DNA from: CAKUIA01 sp044433115 | GTDB lineage: Bacteria > Verrucomicrobiota > Verrucomicrobiia > Opitutales > Intestinicryptomonadaceae | Length of the DNA: 47,990 nucleotides | Direction of reading: 5' to 3' | NCBI GenBank assembly: GCA_044433115.1 | Contig: JAWXTY010000012.1 | Span: 1-47,990 of the forward strand | Part shown: piece after piece, positions 25,267 through 34,861 of the stretch | Layout of the letters: every line of letters starts with the position of its first letter | Numbering within the stretch: position 1 is the first letter of the stretch | Notes under the pieces: model-generated | What the model was told of the DNA's origin: nothing | Database searches by the model: none | What the model saw: the letters and a program-made list of their open reading frames with translations, nothing else | Program-made: the position numbers and the translations under genes

Positions 25267-26859
25267 ATGAAAAACGACAAAAATAACGATAAAAACGACA
25301 AAAACGCAAATTTTGACGACATTCAAGAGCAATTAGAAGCTCTTTTTAAATCTTCTAATATAGATTTTAAAAAAGCAAATTTTGCAAATAATTCAAGTTC
25401 TCAATCATTTGAGGAGGACTCAGCTGGCGAAAACGAGGCTAAAAAAGTTTTAGAAAGAATTAAAAATTTCTCTATGAAGCCTAAGGAAGTTCGTGATTTT
25501 TTGAATAGATTTGTCATTAAACAAGAAGAGGCTAAAAAGGTTTTAGCAGTCTCTATTTGCGATCACTATAATCATATTAGGCGTTGCTTAGAAAACCCTA
25601 ATCTTAAAAAAGAAGAGTACAATAAGCAAAATATTCTGATTTTAGGACCTACTGGCGTTGGCAAAACTTATCTAATGAAGAATATTGCAAAGCTAATTGG
25701 CGTACCTTTTGTAAAGGCAGATGCGACTAAGTTTTCTGAAACAGGATATATGGGTGGCGATGTCGAGGACTTGGTGCGTAATTTAGTAAAGATGGCTAAG
25801 GGAAATGTAGAGCTTGCCCAATATGGCATAGTATATATAGACGAAATCGACAAAATTGCAAGCACTGGCACAGACTCAAGGGGCAAAGATGTATCTGGAA
25901 AGGGCGTGCAAATCAATCTACTAAAGCTAATGGAGGACTCCAACGTAAACGTGCTTAGCCCTCAAGATATGATGGCTCAAATGCAGATGATGGCTAATCC
26001 TAACAAGCAAAAAAAGACTATCAACACACGCCATATATTATTTATAGTAAGTGGTGCATTCGACAAACTTGCAGAGGATATATCAAAACGTCTCAATAAA
26101 TCTAGCATAGGCTTTAGTATAGATAATGAAGATGAAGACGACGCAAATGTGTCGCAGTATCTCAAATTTTGCGAGACTCAAGACTTTATTAAATATGGCT
26201 TTGAGGCTGAATTTATTGGCAGACTTCCAGTAAGAGTCGCTTGCCAATCGCTCTTAGCTGAGGACTTAGCGAATATCTTAAAGTCATCTGAAGGCTCTAT
26301 ATTGCGTCAATACAAGCGAGACTTTCAAGGTTATAATATAGATTTCAAAATAACTCAAGAAGCTATAGATGAAATTGCAAAGCTTGCCTATGAAGAAAAG
26401 ACGGGAGCTAGAGGCTTGCTAACTGTATTAGAGCGAAACTTAAGGGACTTTAAATTTGAGCTTCCTTCTGCTGGCATATCTTCATTTGAGCTTAATACAG
26501 ACACTATTGCAGACCCCAAAAAGGCACTAAGTGATATACTAAATTCATCTTTACATCTAAGAGACGAAGTTTTGCAAAAGGACTTAAATAGGTTTATAGA
26601 AAAGTTTGAAAAGGATTTTTCCTTCAAGCTAATCTTCGATAAGCAAGCCCAACTAGCCCTTCTCGAAGAAGCCACTTCAAGCGACAAACAAATATATTCC
26701 ATAGCCCAAGACAAGTTTAAGGACTTCAATTATGGACTATCTATAATTTCCAGAAATAACTCACAAACAACATTTAAGATAACTAAAGAATGTATACAAA
26801 ACCCAGATGCAACACTGTCTAAATGGGTAGTTGACTCCTTTGATAAAACAAAAGAGTAA
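25267..26859 (+). CDS. ClpX-like AAA+ unfoldase without the N-terminal zinc domain
   Basis: 530 residues. Walker A is GPTGVGKT (127-134), pore loop GYMG (160-163), Walker B IVYIDEID (188-195), and FEAEFIGRLPV (312-322) is ClpX-specific. The loop KSSIGFSID (278-286) aligns with the IGF loop that docks ClpX on ClpP, so it should work with a ClpP peptidase. The zinc-binding domain of ClpX is absent. Instead there is a Lys/Asn/Asp-rich start (KNDKNNDKNDKNANFDD) and a 50-residue linker. About 100 extra residues follow the usual C-terminal domain, from about residue 420. Adaptor and substrate choice may therefore differ from classical ClpX. It is divergent from the HU gene and followed after 61 bases by ubiE. 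Confidence 0.85.
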   Translation: MKNDKNNDKNDKNANFDDIQEQLEALFKSSNIDFKKANFANNSSSQSFEEDSAGENEAKKVLERIKNFSMKPKEVRDFLNRFVIKQEEAKKVLAVSICDHYNHIRRCLENPNLKKEEYNKQNILILGPTGVGKTYLMKNIAKLIGVPFVKADATKFSETGYMGGDVEDLVRNLVKMAKGNVELAQYGIVYIDEIDKIASTGTDSRGKDVSGKGVQINLLKLMEDSNVNVLSPQDMMAQMQMMANPNKQKKTINTRHILFIVSGAFDKLAEDISKRLNKSSIGFSIDNEDEDDANVSQYLKFCETQDFIKYGFEAEFIGRLPVRVACQSLLAEDLANILKSSEGSILRQYKRDFQGYNIDFKITQEAIDEIAKLAYEEKTGARGLLTVLERNLRDFKFELPSAGISSFELNTDTIADPKKALSDILNSSLHLRDEVLQKDLNRFIEKFEKDFSFKLIFDKQAQLALLEEATSSDKQIYSIAQDKFKDFNYGLSIISRNNSQTTFKITKECIQNPDATLSKWVVDSFDKTKE

Positions 26860-26920
26860 AGCTAAGATAATTAAATTTTCTTGTTTTTAAAGACGAATAA
26901 TGCAATTATTAACCCCTTAA

Positions 26921-27640
26921 ATGAAAAATAATAATTACAAAGAGAGAGACCCCGAAAAAGTAAAGGCGATGTTCTCTAAAATAGCTCCAAGCTACGATAG
27001 GGCTAATAGACTTATGTGCTTTGGCTTAGACCAATATTGGCGTAAAGTCTTGGCAAAACTTGCCACAAAGGACGCACAAGAAGGCGATGTATTTCTCGAT
27101 GCAGCCTGTGGCTCTGGCGATGTTTCTCTAAAGATTTTAGAGCAAGCAAAGGGCAAAAAACTAATAGGTGTAGACTTTTGCCAAGAGCTTTTAGAGATAG
27201 CAAAAATCAAATGTTGCAACTACGAAAACGCTTCTTTCGAGCTTGCAGACTGCTCTAATTTAGCTCAATTTAAAGACAATACTTTCAAGGCTATAACTAT
27301 ATCTTTTGGCTTTAGAAATTTTCAAGACAGAGAAAAATGCCTGAGCGAATTTCATAGAATACTAAAAGATAAAGGGCAATTATTAATATTAGAAGTTGCT
27401 AGACCAGAGAAATTTGGAGCAAAGATAATATCATTTTTTATGAATAAAATCTGCCCTATCCTCGCAAAAATTGCAGGGTCTAATATGCAAGACTATGTGT
27501 ATTTAGCAAAGACTGCACAGCTATTTCCGAAAGAGTCTGAGTTTAAAGAAATGCTTGAAAATGCAAAATTTACAAATTACAAAAGAATAAACTTTTTAAC
27601 ATCACTAAATAGCGTATCAATTACGAAAGTAGAAAAATGA
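26921..27640 (+). CDS. ubiE: Ubiquinone/menaquinone methyltransferase UbiE/MenG
   Basis: 239 residues, class I SAM methyltransferase. The N-terminal KVKAMFSKIAPSYDRANRLMCFGLD and motif I FLDAACGSGD (58-67) match the UbiE/COQ5 signature, as does FGFRNFQDREKCLSEFHRILK. It C-methylates demethylmenaquinone (or the ubiquinone precursor) at the membrane face. Menaquinone is more likely in an anaerobe. The following pseudouridine synthase starts at the overlapping ATGA, so the two are coupled. Confidence 0.92.
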   Translation: MKNNNYKERDPEKVKAMFSKIAPSYDRANRLMCFGLDQYWRKVLAKLATKDAQEGDVFLDAACGSGDVSLKILEQAKGKKLIGVDFCQELLEIAKIKCCNYENASFELADCSNLAQFKDNTFKAITISFGFRNFQDREKCLSEFHRILKDKGQLLILEVARPEKFGAKIISFFMNKICPILAKIAGSNMQDYVYLAKTAQLFPKESEFKEMLENAKFTNYKRINFLTSLNSVSITKVEK

Positions 27641-28407
27641 GTATAGATTATTTTGGCAAAGACGCCCCCCTAGTAGACATAGAAGAATACCCACAGTGGA
27701 TTATATACGAAGATAGCGATTATTTAGTATTAAATAAACCTGCGTGGTTGGTTTGCCACCCATCTAAAAATGGCGAGCTTTCAAGCCTCGTTGGTGCAAG
27801 TAGGGTATATGCAAATATAGATAAGTTACACTTAGTAAGTCGTTTAGACAGAGAAACTAGTGGAATTGTAATCTTAGCAAAGCACAAAAAGGCAGCCTCT
27901 ATTGCCCAAAGAGCTTTAGAGGACAGAAAGGCAAAAAAATACTATTTAACTATACTAAATGGCAATATGTTTTATAAAGCGAGCGTATGCCAACCTTTAG
28001 TAAAAGATAAAAATTCATTGGTTGCAATCAAGCAAATGTGCTCTACTATTAAGGGGACAGCAAAGTCGGCTCATACCTTTTTTGAGCCAATTTCAGCTAC
28101 AGAAAAATACACTCTATGCAAAGTAGAAATATTGACAGGCAGAAAGCACCAAATTAGAGCTCACGCACTCTGGCTAGACCACTACGTAGTTGGCGATAAA
28201 ATTTATGGACCTGACGAAAGGCTCTTTTTAGACTTTATTGAAAATGGATTTACCCAAGAGATAGGGAAAGTCTTGCCTATGAAACGTCAAGCCCTACACG
28301 CTTGGAAGCTCGATTTATCCCAAGCTGTAGAGAAGCTAAACTTCACAGCTCCTCCAACTCAAGACTTTGTAGACTTTGCCCAACAAGAGGGCTTGATGCT
28401 ACCTTAG
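27637..28407 (+). CDS. RluA-family pseudouridine synthase
   Basis: 256 residues. The catalytic motif is HLVSRLDRETSG with Asp71, and the family blocks VLNKPAWLVCHPS and GRKHQIRAHALWLDHYVVGDKIYG are present. There is no S4 domain, so it resembles the RluA/RluC-core or TruC type. It isomerises uridine in rRNA or tRNA; the target site is unknown. It overlaps ubiE by 4 bases and converges on the beta-galactosidase gene with a 9-base 3' overlap. Confidence 0.9.
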   Translation: MSIDYFGKDAPLVDIEEYPQWIIYEDSDYLVLNKPAWLVCHPSKNGELSSLVGASRVYANIDKLHLVSRLDRETSGIVILAKHKKAASIAQRALEDRKAKKYYLTILNGNMFYKASVCQPLVKDKNSLVAIKQMCSTIKGTAKSAHTFFEPISATEKYTLCKVEILTGRKHQIRAHALWLDHYVVGDKIYGPDERLFLDFIENGFTQEIGKVLPMKRQALHAWKLDLSQAVEKLNFTAPPTQDFVDFAQQEGLMLP

Positions 28408-31400
28408 GTCGCCTTTATTAAGAGGAATTATCTTAAAGCTGAATGTATAGTCTTTGCAGGATACTTCGTAGGCTTTTTGCTCTTGAGGCAGATAAGTCCA
28501 GCTATTGATACAGCCTAAGCCCATTTGTATTTTATCTATATGTAGGCTTATAAAATCGCTTTGAGCGACTTCTTGCCAGTGGCGTTGTTGCTTGCCTTTA
28601 ATAGAGTCGTCAAGGCTCTCCATAGTGTAGAGTAATGCACTTGCTGAAAATGGAATTTTGGAACTAAAGGCAAGCCCATTGCCCTTAGCGTCAAGTTGCT
28701 TCCAATAGCGAATATCAGTTCTTGTTCCACTTTCTTGAGGGCGTATATATTCGTAGTGGCTTTCCTTTACGTCAAAGTTATATTTGCCAATGAAAGTGGA
28801 TTGATTTCTATCTATATAATTTTCAATTTCGCCCCTACCATAGAATTGACACTGTCTATATTCTAAAGGCATTTCAAGACGCATACCAAAACGTAGCATA
28901 GGGCAGCGATAATTCTTTGGCTTCTTGCCTTGCCTTTCCTCTAGGAGTTTAAAGTCTTGATTTACAGTAATTACGCCACTGCCATCTATTATATAATCGA
29001 GCCTTAAAATTGCGTCGACTTCCTCCATAGTATATTCAGCACAAAGAGCAATATTATTGCCATCTTTTTTATAGTTTATAGATTTCAACTTAGGCTCTAT
29101 ATCCCTCCAAACATTCCAAGTTTTATCACTGCCATAGCCCATATCATTATCAGTTAAAGCACGCCAAAAGCTTGGTCTGAGTTGAGAATTTTTCTCTAAA
29201 AGCTTCAAGCCCTTAAATTCATATCCACACAAATAGCCACTTTGCTTATCAAAATTAATAGCAAAATCCTTCGCATATATTTTAATTAAAGTCTCGCTTT
29301 CTTCTACATTTATATCTGCATTAGTCGCATAAGCCTCATTAAAAAATGTATTAATTTCTTGCCCTAAAGCAAGTTGTTGCTTTGCAATTTGAGTGTCTTT
29401 AGCCAAGAGCATATCGTCTGCTTTAAGGCTATAATATACATTTAAGAAAAGCTCTTTATCGCTTGGCAAAGCCTTAATATCATAAGCTAAATCAAGCGTA
29501 GACTTTGCTCTAGCTGGTACATTTAAATTTTCAATCTTACCAGATTTTACAACATCGCCATCTGCAAGAATTTCCCAATTCAATTTATATTTTGCTAAAT
29601 CTATAAAATAATGCTCATTTTCTATTTCAATTTTTGAGCCATCTAGCTTCTTTGTCCATATATATTGATATTGATACTGAACTTCGTCGGCGTGTGGGTT
29701 TAGTCGCCTATCAGGATTTACAATGCCATTATTGCAGAAATTTTTGTTATCAGAATAGTCATAATCATTGAAATCGCCTGAATATCCAAAGACTTCCACG
29801 CCCTCCTTTGTTTTGTGATATACAGATTGGTCTGCAAAGTCCCATATAAAGCCCCCTTGAAACTTAGGGTACTTTTTCATAAGCCTAATATACTCGCTGA
29901 GTCCTCCCATAGAATTTCCCATAGCGTGAGCATATTCGCACAAAATCAAAGGCTTTTTGCTATCTGAAGGCTTAGTACTTTTTGCATATTCTTCGCACTT
30001 AGAATAAGGTCTATACATAGGGCAAAGAATGTCAGTGCCTTCCTTATTCATAGCCTTGCCATATTGTACTAAACGAGTTTTATCTAAATTTTTAACAAGG
30101 CGATAAGCGTCAATAAAGTTTTCGCCCATACCTGCTTCGTTGCCCAAAGACCAAAAAATTATGCTTGGGTGATTTCTATTTCTTTGCACATTTCTTTCAT
30201 TACGCTCCAAATGCCCAGCCTTAAATCTCTTATCTATAGCTAAGGTATTCGAGCCATAACCTCTGCCGTGGCTTTCTAAATTTGCTTCAGCACAAAGCAT
30301 AAGTCCATTTAAGTCGCAAAGCTCGTAAAAATAGCTATCGTTGGGATAGTGGCTTGTGCGAACTGCATTTATATTTAGGCTCTTGATTATTTTAATATCT
30401 CTAAGCATATCTGCCTTAGTAAGATAGCTACCTGTTTTAGGGTTAGAGTCGTGCCTATTAACTCCCTTAATCAAAACAGTTTTGCCATTTATAAATACTT
30501 GAGCATCTTTAATTTCTATATTTCTAAAGCCAACTTTTTGAGATATTGTCTCTAAAACCTCCCCCTTAGAATTTTTAAAAGAGGCAATTAACATATACAA
30601 ATTAGGCTCTTCGCTAGACCAAAGCTTTGGGCTTTCTATACTAAAATTAACATCGCTTTCGCCTGCACTAATATTCTTAGATAAGAGCTTTTCGCCAAGT
30701 TTAACCCTCGCATTTTTATCTGGTTTTGATAAATCATAGAAATCATAATCTATACTATATCCCTCAGTATCGCCAAGGGTCTTTAGGGAAATATTCAAAG
30801 AGCCATTTTCAAATTTATCGTCTAAAGAGGCTTCTATATTTATATCCTCAATTCGATTTTTCTCCCTTGCATATAAATATACATCACGACTTAGACCTGT
30901 GTATCTAAATGCGTCTTGGTCCTCTAGCCAAGTGCCATCGCACCATCTAAATACCTGAAAGGCAATCAGGTTTTCCTCGCCAACTTTGAGAAATTTTGTC
31001 AAGTCAAACTCAGCCTCAAGGCGACTATCTTCGCTATAGCCTACAAATTCGCCATTTACCCACAAGTAAAAACAAGAAGAAACTGCCCCAAAGTGTGCTA
31101 TAATATCCTTAGCCTGCCAATTCGCAGGAATTTTTACACTTTTCCTATACGAACCTACATAATTGCCATCTTCTGGAACTAAAGGAGGCTCTGGCTTTGC
31201 CCTATCCTTCCAAGGAAAGCCCTTATTTAAATACATAGGAGTTCCAAAGCCATTTAATTCAAATACAGCAGGCACATCAAAATCGCCCCACTTAGAGTCA
31301 TCAAAAGCTAGTTTAAAGAAATCTAAAGGTCTCTCGCTAACTTTTTGAGCAAAGTCAAACTTCCACTTTCCATTTAAAGACAAATAATTAGCGTCGCTTT

Positions 31401-31572
31401 GCATATCCCCATTTAAAGCATATTCACCCTCAGCATAAGCAAAATAAGTAGCGTGCATAGGCAATCTATTGACTTGATTTACAGCAGGGTCTTGATACTC
31501 TGTAAAGTCTTGTGCATTTAGCGTCGAAGCAAAAAGTATAGCAAAAGTAATCAGTCTCATCATAATCTTCAT
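28399..31572 (-). CDS. Exported GH2 beta-galactosidase
   Basis: 1057 residues, the size and domain order of E. coli LacZ: jelly-roll, immunoglobulin-like, TIM barrel, then small and large beta domains. The acid/base is Glu479 in WSLGNEAG and the nucleophile Glu546 in ILCEYAHAMGNS; FNDYDYSDNKNFCNNGIVNPDR is typical. A signal peptide (MKIMMRLITFAILFASTLNA) precedes the mature start at about 21. Unlike LacZ it is therefore exported and acts on glycans outside the cytoplasm. The reaction is release of non-reducing beta-galactose. It is divergent from the symporter-galK pair. Confidence 0.93.
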   Translation of the reverse strand: MKIMMRLITFAILFASTLNAQDFTEYQDPAVNQVNRLPMHATYFAYAEGEYALNGDMQSDANYLSLNGKWKFDFAQKVSERPLDFFKLAFDDSKWGDFDVPAVFELNGFGTPMYLNKGFPWKDRAKPEPPLVPEDGNYVGSYRKSVKIPANWQAKDIIAHFGAVSSCFYLWVNGEFVGYSEDSRLEAEFDLTKFLKVGEENLIAFQVFRWCDGTWLEDQDAFRYTGLSRDVYLYAREKNRIEDINIEASLDDKFENGSLNISLKTLGDTEGYSIDYDFYDLSKPDKNARVKLGEKLLSKNISAGESDVNFSIESPKLWSSEEPNLYMLIASFKNSKGEVLETISQKVGFRNIEIKDAQVFINGKTVLIKGVNRHDSNPKTGSYLTKADMLRDIKIIKSLNINAVRTSHYPNDSYFYELCDLNGLMLCAEANLESHGRGYGSNTLAIDKRFKAGHLERNERNVQRNRNHPSIIFWSLGNEAGMGENFIDAYRLVKNLDKTRLVQYGKAMNKEGTDILCPMYRPYSKCEEYAKSTKPSDSKKPLILCEYAHAMGNSMGGLSEYIRLMKKYPKFQGGFIWDFADQSVYHKTKEGVEVFGYSGDFNDYDYSDNKNFCNNGIVNPDRRLNPHADEVQYQYQYIWTKKLDGSKIEIENEHYFIDLAKYKLNWEILADGDVVKSGKIENLNVPARAKSTLDLAYDIKALPSDKELFLNVYYSLKADDMLLAKDTQIAKQQLALGQEINTFFNEAYATNADINVEESETLIKIYAKDFAINFDKQSGYLCGYEFKGLKLLEKNSQLRPSFWRALTDNDMGYGSDKTWNVWRDIEPKLKSINYKKDGNNIALCAEYTMEEVDAILRLDYIIDGSGVITVNQDFKLLEERQGKKPKNYRCPMLRFGMRLEMPLEYRQCQFYGRGEIENYIDRNQSTFIGKYNFDVKESHYEYIRPQESGTRTDIRYWKQLDAKGNGLAFSSKIPFSASALLYTMESLDDSIKGKQQRHWQEVAQSDFISLHIDKIQMGLGCINSWTYLPQEQKAYEVSCKDYTFSFKIIPLNKGDLR

Positions 31573-31662
31573 AAAAGTATCAATAATTAGATTTATAAAG
31601 AAAGTAAAGGCAATTTTTTACTAAAATCTTAAAATGGTATATCTTTTAGTGAAAAAAGTACA

Positions 31663-31691
31663 TTGATAAAAGTTCAAATTTTTGTTATGAT
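31663..31691 (+). promoter_or_regulatory. Promoter of the symporter-galK operon
   Basis: TTGATA (31663-31668) and TATGAT (31686-31691) are separated by 17 bases, 26 bases before the ATG. The leader would be about 20 bases and has no Shine-Dalgarno sequence. Confidence 0.72.
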
Positions 31692-31717
31692 AGAGTCCTA
31701 ACTTATTTATAAATTAT

Positions 31718-33664
31718 ATGCAACTTACAATAATAGACACAATCGTATTTGTTTTATTTGTACTTACTGTAGTAGGTATAGGTTTAATCAAAAGTAAAGG
31801 TATTAAAAATTCTAGCGAAGATTACTTCTTGGCAGGTAGAGGCTTGTCGTGGTCGCTAATAGGGCTTTCTTTAATTGCCGCAAATATTTCAACTGAACAA
31901 TTTGTAGGAGCAAGTGGCTCTGCTGCAGGCGACATAGGTTTAGCTATTGCCAGCTATGAGTGGATGGCGGCAGTTACTCTGGTATTCGTAGCTTTCGTAT
32001 CGTTGCCAAAGTTCCTTAAAAGTGGTATCTACACTATGCCTCAGTTCTTGGAGTTTAGGTTTAATGCCTTGGCAAGAACTATAATGTCTATATTGATAAT
32101 TATAATTTACGTAACAGTTACAGTTACTGCTGTAATTTACTCTGGAGCAATAACTGCTTCTGCAACTTTTGGCGACATTAGCATATTTGGCGTAGCTCTA
32201 GGGATTACTGAATTTTCTTGGCTAATAGGTATCATAGCTGCCCTTTACGTATGCTTTGGTGGCTTGAAAGCTTGTGCTTGGGCAGACTTAATCCAAGCTG
32301 CAGCCCTCATAATTGGAGGTCTATTAATTTGCTACTTTGCCTTTGATGCCTTAGGTGCAATCTCTATAAATGAATTAGGCACAACACTGCCTGCACTACC
32401 TGATACTCTAACAAATGACTCTGGCACAATGGAAAGATTTTTCACCCTAAATGAAGATAGACTTTCAATGTTCTTAGATAAAGACCACCCAACTCTTCCT
32501 TGGACTGCCCTACTTGTTGGTCTATGGATACCTAATTTTTACTACTGGGGCTTTAACCAATTTATCACTCAAAGAACACTAGGTGCTTCTAGCCTTCAAG
32601 AGGGTCAAAAGGGCGTTATCTTTGCAGCTTATATGAAGTTAATTATGCCTTTTATCATCGTTGTTCCTGGTATCATCGCCTTTAATATATTCGAAAAAGA
32701 ATTGATGCAAGAAGCTACAAAGGACACTAGCATCGCTGGCTCTAATATAGAACATATAGCAATTTACAAACTTGCAACAAATCAAAGCATAGATGGACTT
32801 ATCATATCAGTAAATAACGAAGAAAATGCTATTAGCGACAAAACTAAGGCAAGCGTTACAGCAGAATATAATGAAATAATTGCAAGCAACAAAAAGCCTG
32901 TGTTTAAAATGGATAATGCTTGGAAAAAGCTAAATCCAACTTATGCTCAAGAAATGCAAATTTATAATGAAAGCGTTCTAAAGGAAAATGTTGCAACTAA
33001 GAGATTAGACCTAGTTGGCTATAAATATGACTCTGCACTTGGGCTTATTATCAAAAACTTAATCCCAGACAATGGCTTTAAGGGCTTCATCTTGGCAGCT
33101 CTTTTTGGTGCTGTAGTTAGCTCATTAGCTTCTATGTTAAATGCGGCTTCTACTATATTTACTATAGATATTTACAAGCGTATTTTAAACAAATCTGCAA
33201 GCGACAAAAAACAAGTATTTATAGGCAGAATTTGCGTAATTATCTTTGCAATATTTGGCTGTGCAATCGCTCCAAGCTTGGCTAATCCAAACTTCAAGGG
33301 CGTATTCAACTTTATCCAAGAGTTCCAAGGCTACTTATCCCCTGGTATCTTGGCAGTATTCATCGTTGGCTTCTTCTCTAAGAAAGCTCCAAGGTTCTCT
33401 GCAAGTATAGCATTGATAGCAAGCCCTATTATATACGGATTTTTACAATACTACTTCAATGACATTGCTTTCCCTAACAGAATGGCAATCACATTTGCTT
33501 CTATTTTAATTATGCTCTATGCTATTGCATTTATTAAACCTGAAAAGGAAGACGTAATAATTAAAGAAGACAAACGTTTTGAGGGCAAAACTTCTGTACC
33601 TGTAAAATTCGCAGGTGTGGGCGTTCTAATAATCACTGCTGCTCTTTATGTAATTTTTGCTTAA
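31718..33664 (+). CDS. SGLT-like sodium/sugar symporter (SSS family)
   Basis: 648 residues with about 14 membrane segments. SSEDYFLAGRGLSW (32-45) and NISTEQFVGASGSAA are the N-terminal signature, and the family block YYWGFNQFITQRTLGA is at 275-290. By family it imports a sugar with Na+. Position next to galK and across from the beta-galactosidase points to galactose. A hydrophilic segment of about 110 residues (328-436) is placed before GLIIKNLIPDNGFKGFILAALFGAVVSSLASMLNAASTI, longer than the loop in many SSS proteins. It has its own promoter and ends one base before the preferred galK start. Confidence 0.92.
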   Translation: MQLTIIDTIVFVLFVLTVVGIGLIKSKGIKNSSEDYFLAGRGLSWSLIGLSLIAANISTEQFVGASGSAAGDIGLAIASYEWMAAVTLVFVAFVSLPKFLKSGIYTMPQFLEFRFNALARTIMSILIIIIYVTVTVTAVIYSGAITASATFGDISIFGVALGITEFSWLIGIIAALYVCFGGLKACAWADLIQAAALIIGGLLICYFAFDALGAISINELGTTLPALPDTLTNDSGTMERFFTLNEDRLSMFLDKDHPTLPWTALLVGLWIPNFYYWGFNQFITQRTLGASSLQEGQKGVIFAAYMKLIMPFIIVVPGIIAFNIFEKELMQEATKDTSIAGSNIEHIAIYKLATNQSIDGLIISVNNEENAISDKTKASVTAEYNEIIASNKKPVFKMDNAWKKLNPTYAQEMQIYNESVLKENVATKRLDLVGYKYDSALGLIIKNLIPDNGFKGFILAALFGAVVSSLASMLNAASTIFTIDIYKRILNKSASDKKQVFIGRICVIIFAIFGCAIAPSLANPNFKGVFNFIQEFQGYLSPGILAVFIVGFFSKKAPRFSASIALIASPIIYGFLQYYFNDIAFPNRMAITFASILIMLYAIAFIKPEKEDVIIKEDKRFEGKTSVPVKFAGVGVLIITAALYVIFA

Positions 33665-33665
33665 A

Positions 33666-34799
33666 ATGGAAACAATCGAAACATTAAAAAATAATTTTTG
33701 TGAAATCTACAATCAATTCCCTGAAGTTACAGCAAGTACTTCAGGTAGGGTTGAGTTTTTGGGAAATCACATAGACTATAATGGAGGTATCGTCTTGGGC
33801 GTTGCCATTGATAAACATATTGCAGTTGCACTCTCTAAGCGAAGCGATATGCAAATGTGCTTTACTCACCCTAATACTAAAGAAAAAGTCTATGTAGATT
33901 TAGATAATATTTTCAAACTTAACCCTAAGTATAATTGGGTGAACTACTGCATTGGCGTGGTTAAATTTATACAAAAAGCTGGATATAAAATCCCTTGTGG
34001 CTTTGATTATTTAGATATATCTGACTTGCCTACAGGTGCTGGTCTAAGTAGCTCAGCTGCAATCGAATTATCTATGTGTAAGGCTTTGAAAGAATTGTTT
34101 AACTTGGATATGGATACCCTTAAAATGGTTAAAATATCTAAGCAGGCAGAAAATGAATTTATGGGTATGCCTTGTGGTATACTCGACCAAGGCGTTTGTG
34201 GCTTTGGGGAAAATAATGATGTTGTTACTATAGATTGTCTAAAGGAAAGTTTTAGCTCTAAAACTTTGCCAAGTGGCTGGAAACTATGGGTATTTAACAC
34301 TTGCGTAAAGCACTCTTTAGTCGCAGGCGACTATGCGAGACTTAGAGATAACTCTATGAACGCAAGCAAAATACTCTCAGGCTCAGGCGAGGTTAAATTG
34401 CTAAGGCACTTTTCTTTAGACGATTTAAATCAAAGCAAAGAACTTCTCAGTCAAGGCGAATACGATTGCGCTAAACATAGTATAGACGAACTCCAAAGAG
34501 TTATAAAAGCCAAAAACTGTATAGAAGAAGAAAATGCTGTCGAACTTGGCAAGCTCTTGAGCCAATCACACGCAAGCTCAAGAGACTTACTAAGAAATTC
34601 TTGCATAGAGCTAGATTACTTTGTAGAAAAGCTCACAGCCCTTGAAAATGTATACGGAGCAAGACTCTCAGGAGGAGGCTTTGGAGGTAGTGTATTGGCA
34701 ATGACAAACGCAAACTTCACAGAAAAAGACGCCCTCCACCTTGCCCAAGAATACGAAATCCAGTTCGGAATTAAACCCCAAGTATTCAGAGTCAACTAA
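33666..34799 (+). CDS. galK: Galactokinase
   Basis: 377 residues from the ATG at 33666, one base past the symporter stop. A TTG at 33657 would overlap it and is less likely. GHMP kinase motifs are SGRVEFLGNHIDYNGG (26-41), LPTGAGLSSSAAIE (121-134) and, near the end, LSGGGFGGSVLA. The first is the galactokinase signature with GEHTDYN replaced by GNHIDYN, a variant with Asn as in other non-proteobacterial galactokinases. It phosphorylates alpha-galactose at C1 with ATP. A hairpin terminator shared with galM follows. Confidence 0.92.
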   Translation: METIETLKNNFCEIYNQFPEVTASTSGRVEFLGNHIDYNGGIVLGVAIDKHIAVALSKRSDMQMCFTHPNTKEKVYVDLDNIFKLNPKYNWVNYCIGVVKFIQKAGYKIPCGFDYLDISDLPTGAGLSSSAAIELSMCKALKELFNLDMDTLKMVKISKQAENEFMGMPCGILDQGVCGFGENNDVVTIDCLKESFSSKTLPSGWKLWVFNTCVKHSLVAGDYARLRDNSMNASKILSGSGEVKLLRHFSLDDLNQSKELLSQGEYDCAKHSIDELQRVIKAKNCIEEENAVELGKLLSQSHASSRDLLRNSCIELDYFVEKLTALENVYGARLSGGGFGGSVLAMTNANFTEKDALHLAQEYEIQFGIKPQVFRVN

Positions 34800-34820
34800 A
34801 CAAGACTCCAAAAATCAAAC

Positions 34821-34853
34821 AAAAAGCCAAGATTTTTAAGGTCTTGGCTTTTT
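34821..34853. terminator. Bidirectional terminator between galK and galM
   Basis: AAAAAGCCAAGA (34821-34832) pairs perfectly with TCTTGGCTTTTT (34842-34853) across 9 bases. A and T runs on both flanks serve the convergent genes. Confidence 0.92.
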
Positions 34854-34861
34854 TGTGGGGC

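Noticed and set aside
31573..31717. CTTTTA...TAAAAG inverted repeat as an operator between the beta-galactosidase and symporter genes
   Set aside because: The arms are only 6 bp in A+T-rich DNA and no second copy stands before galE, so an operator is not supported.
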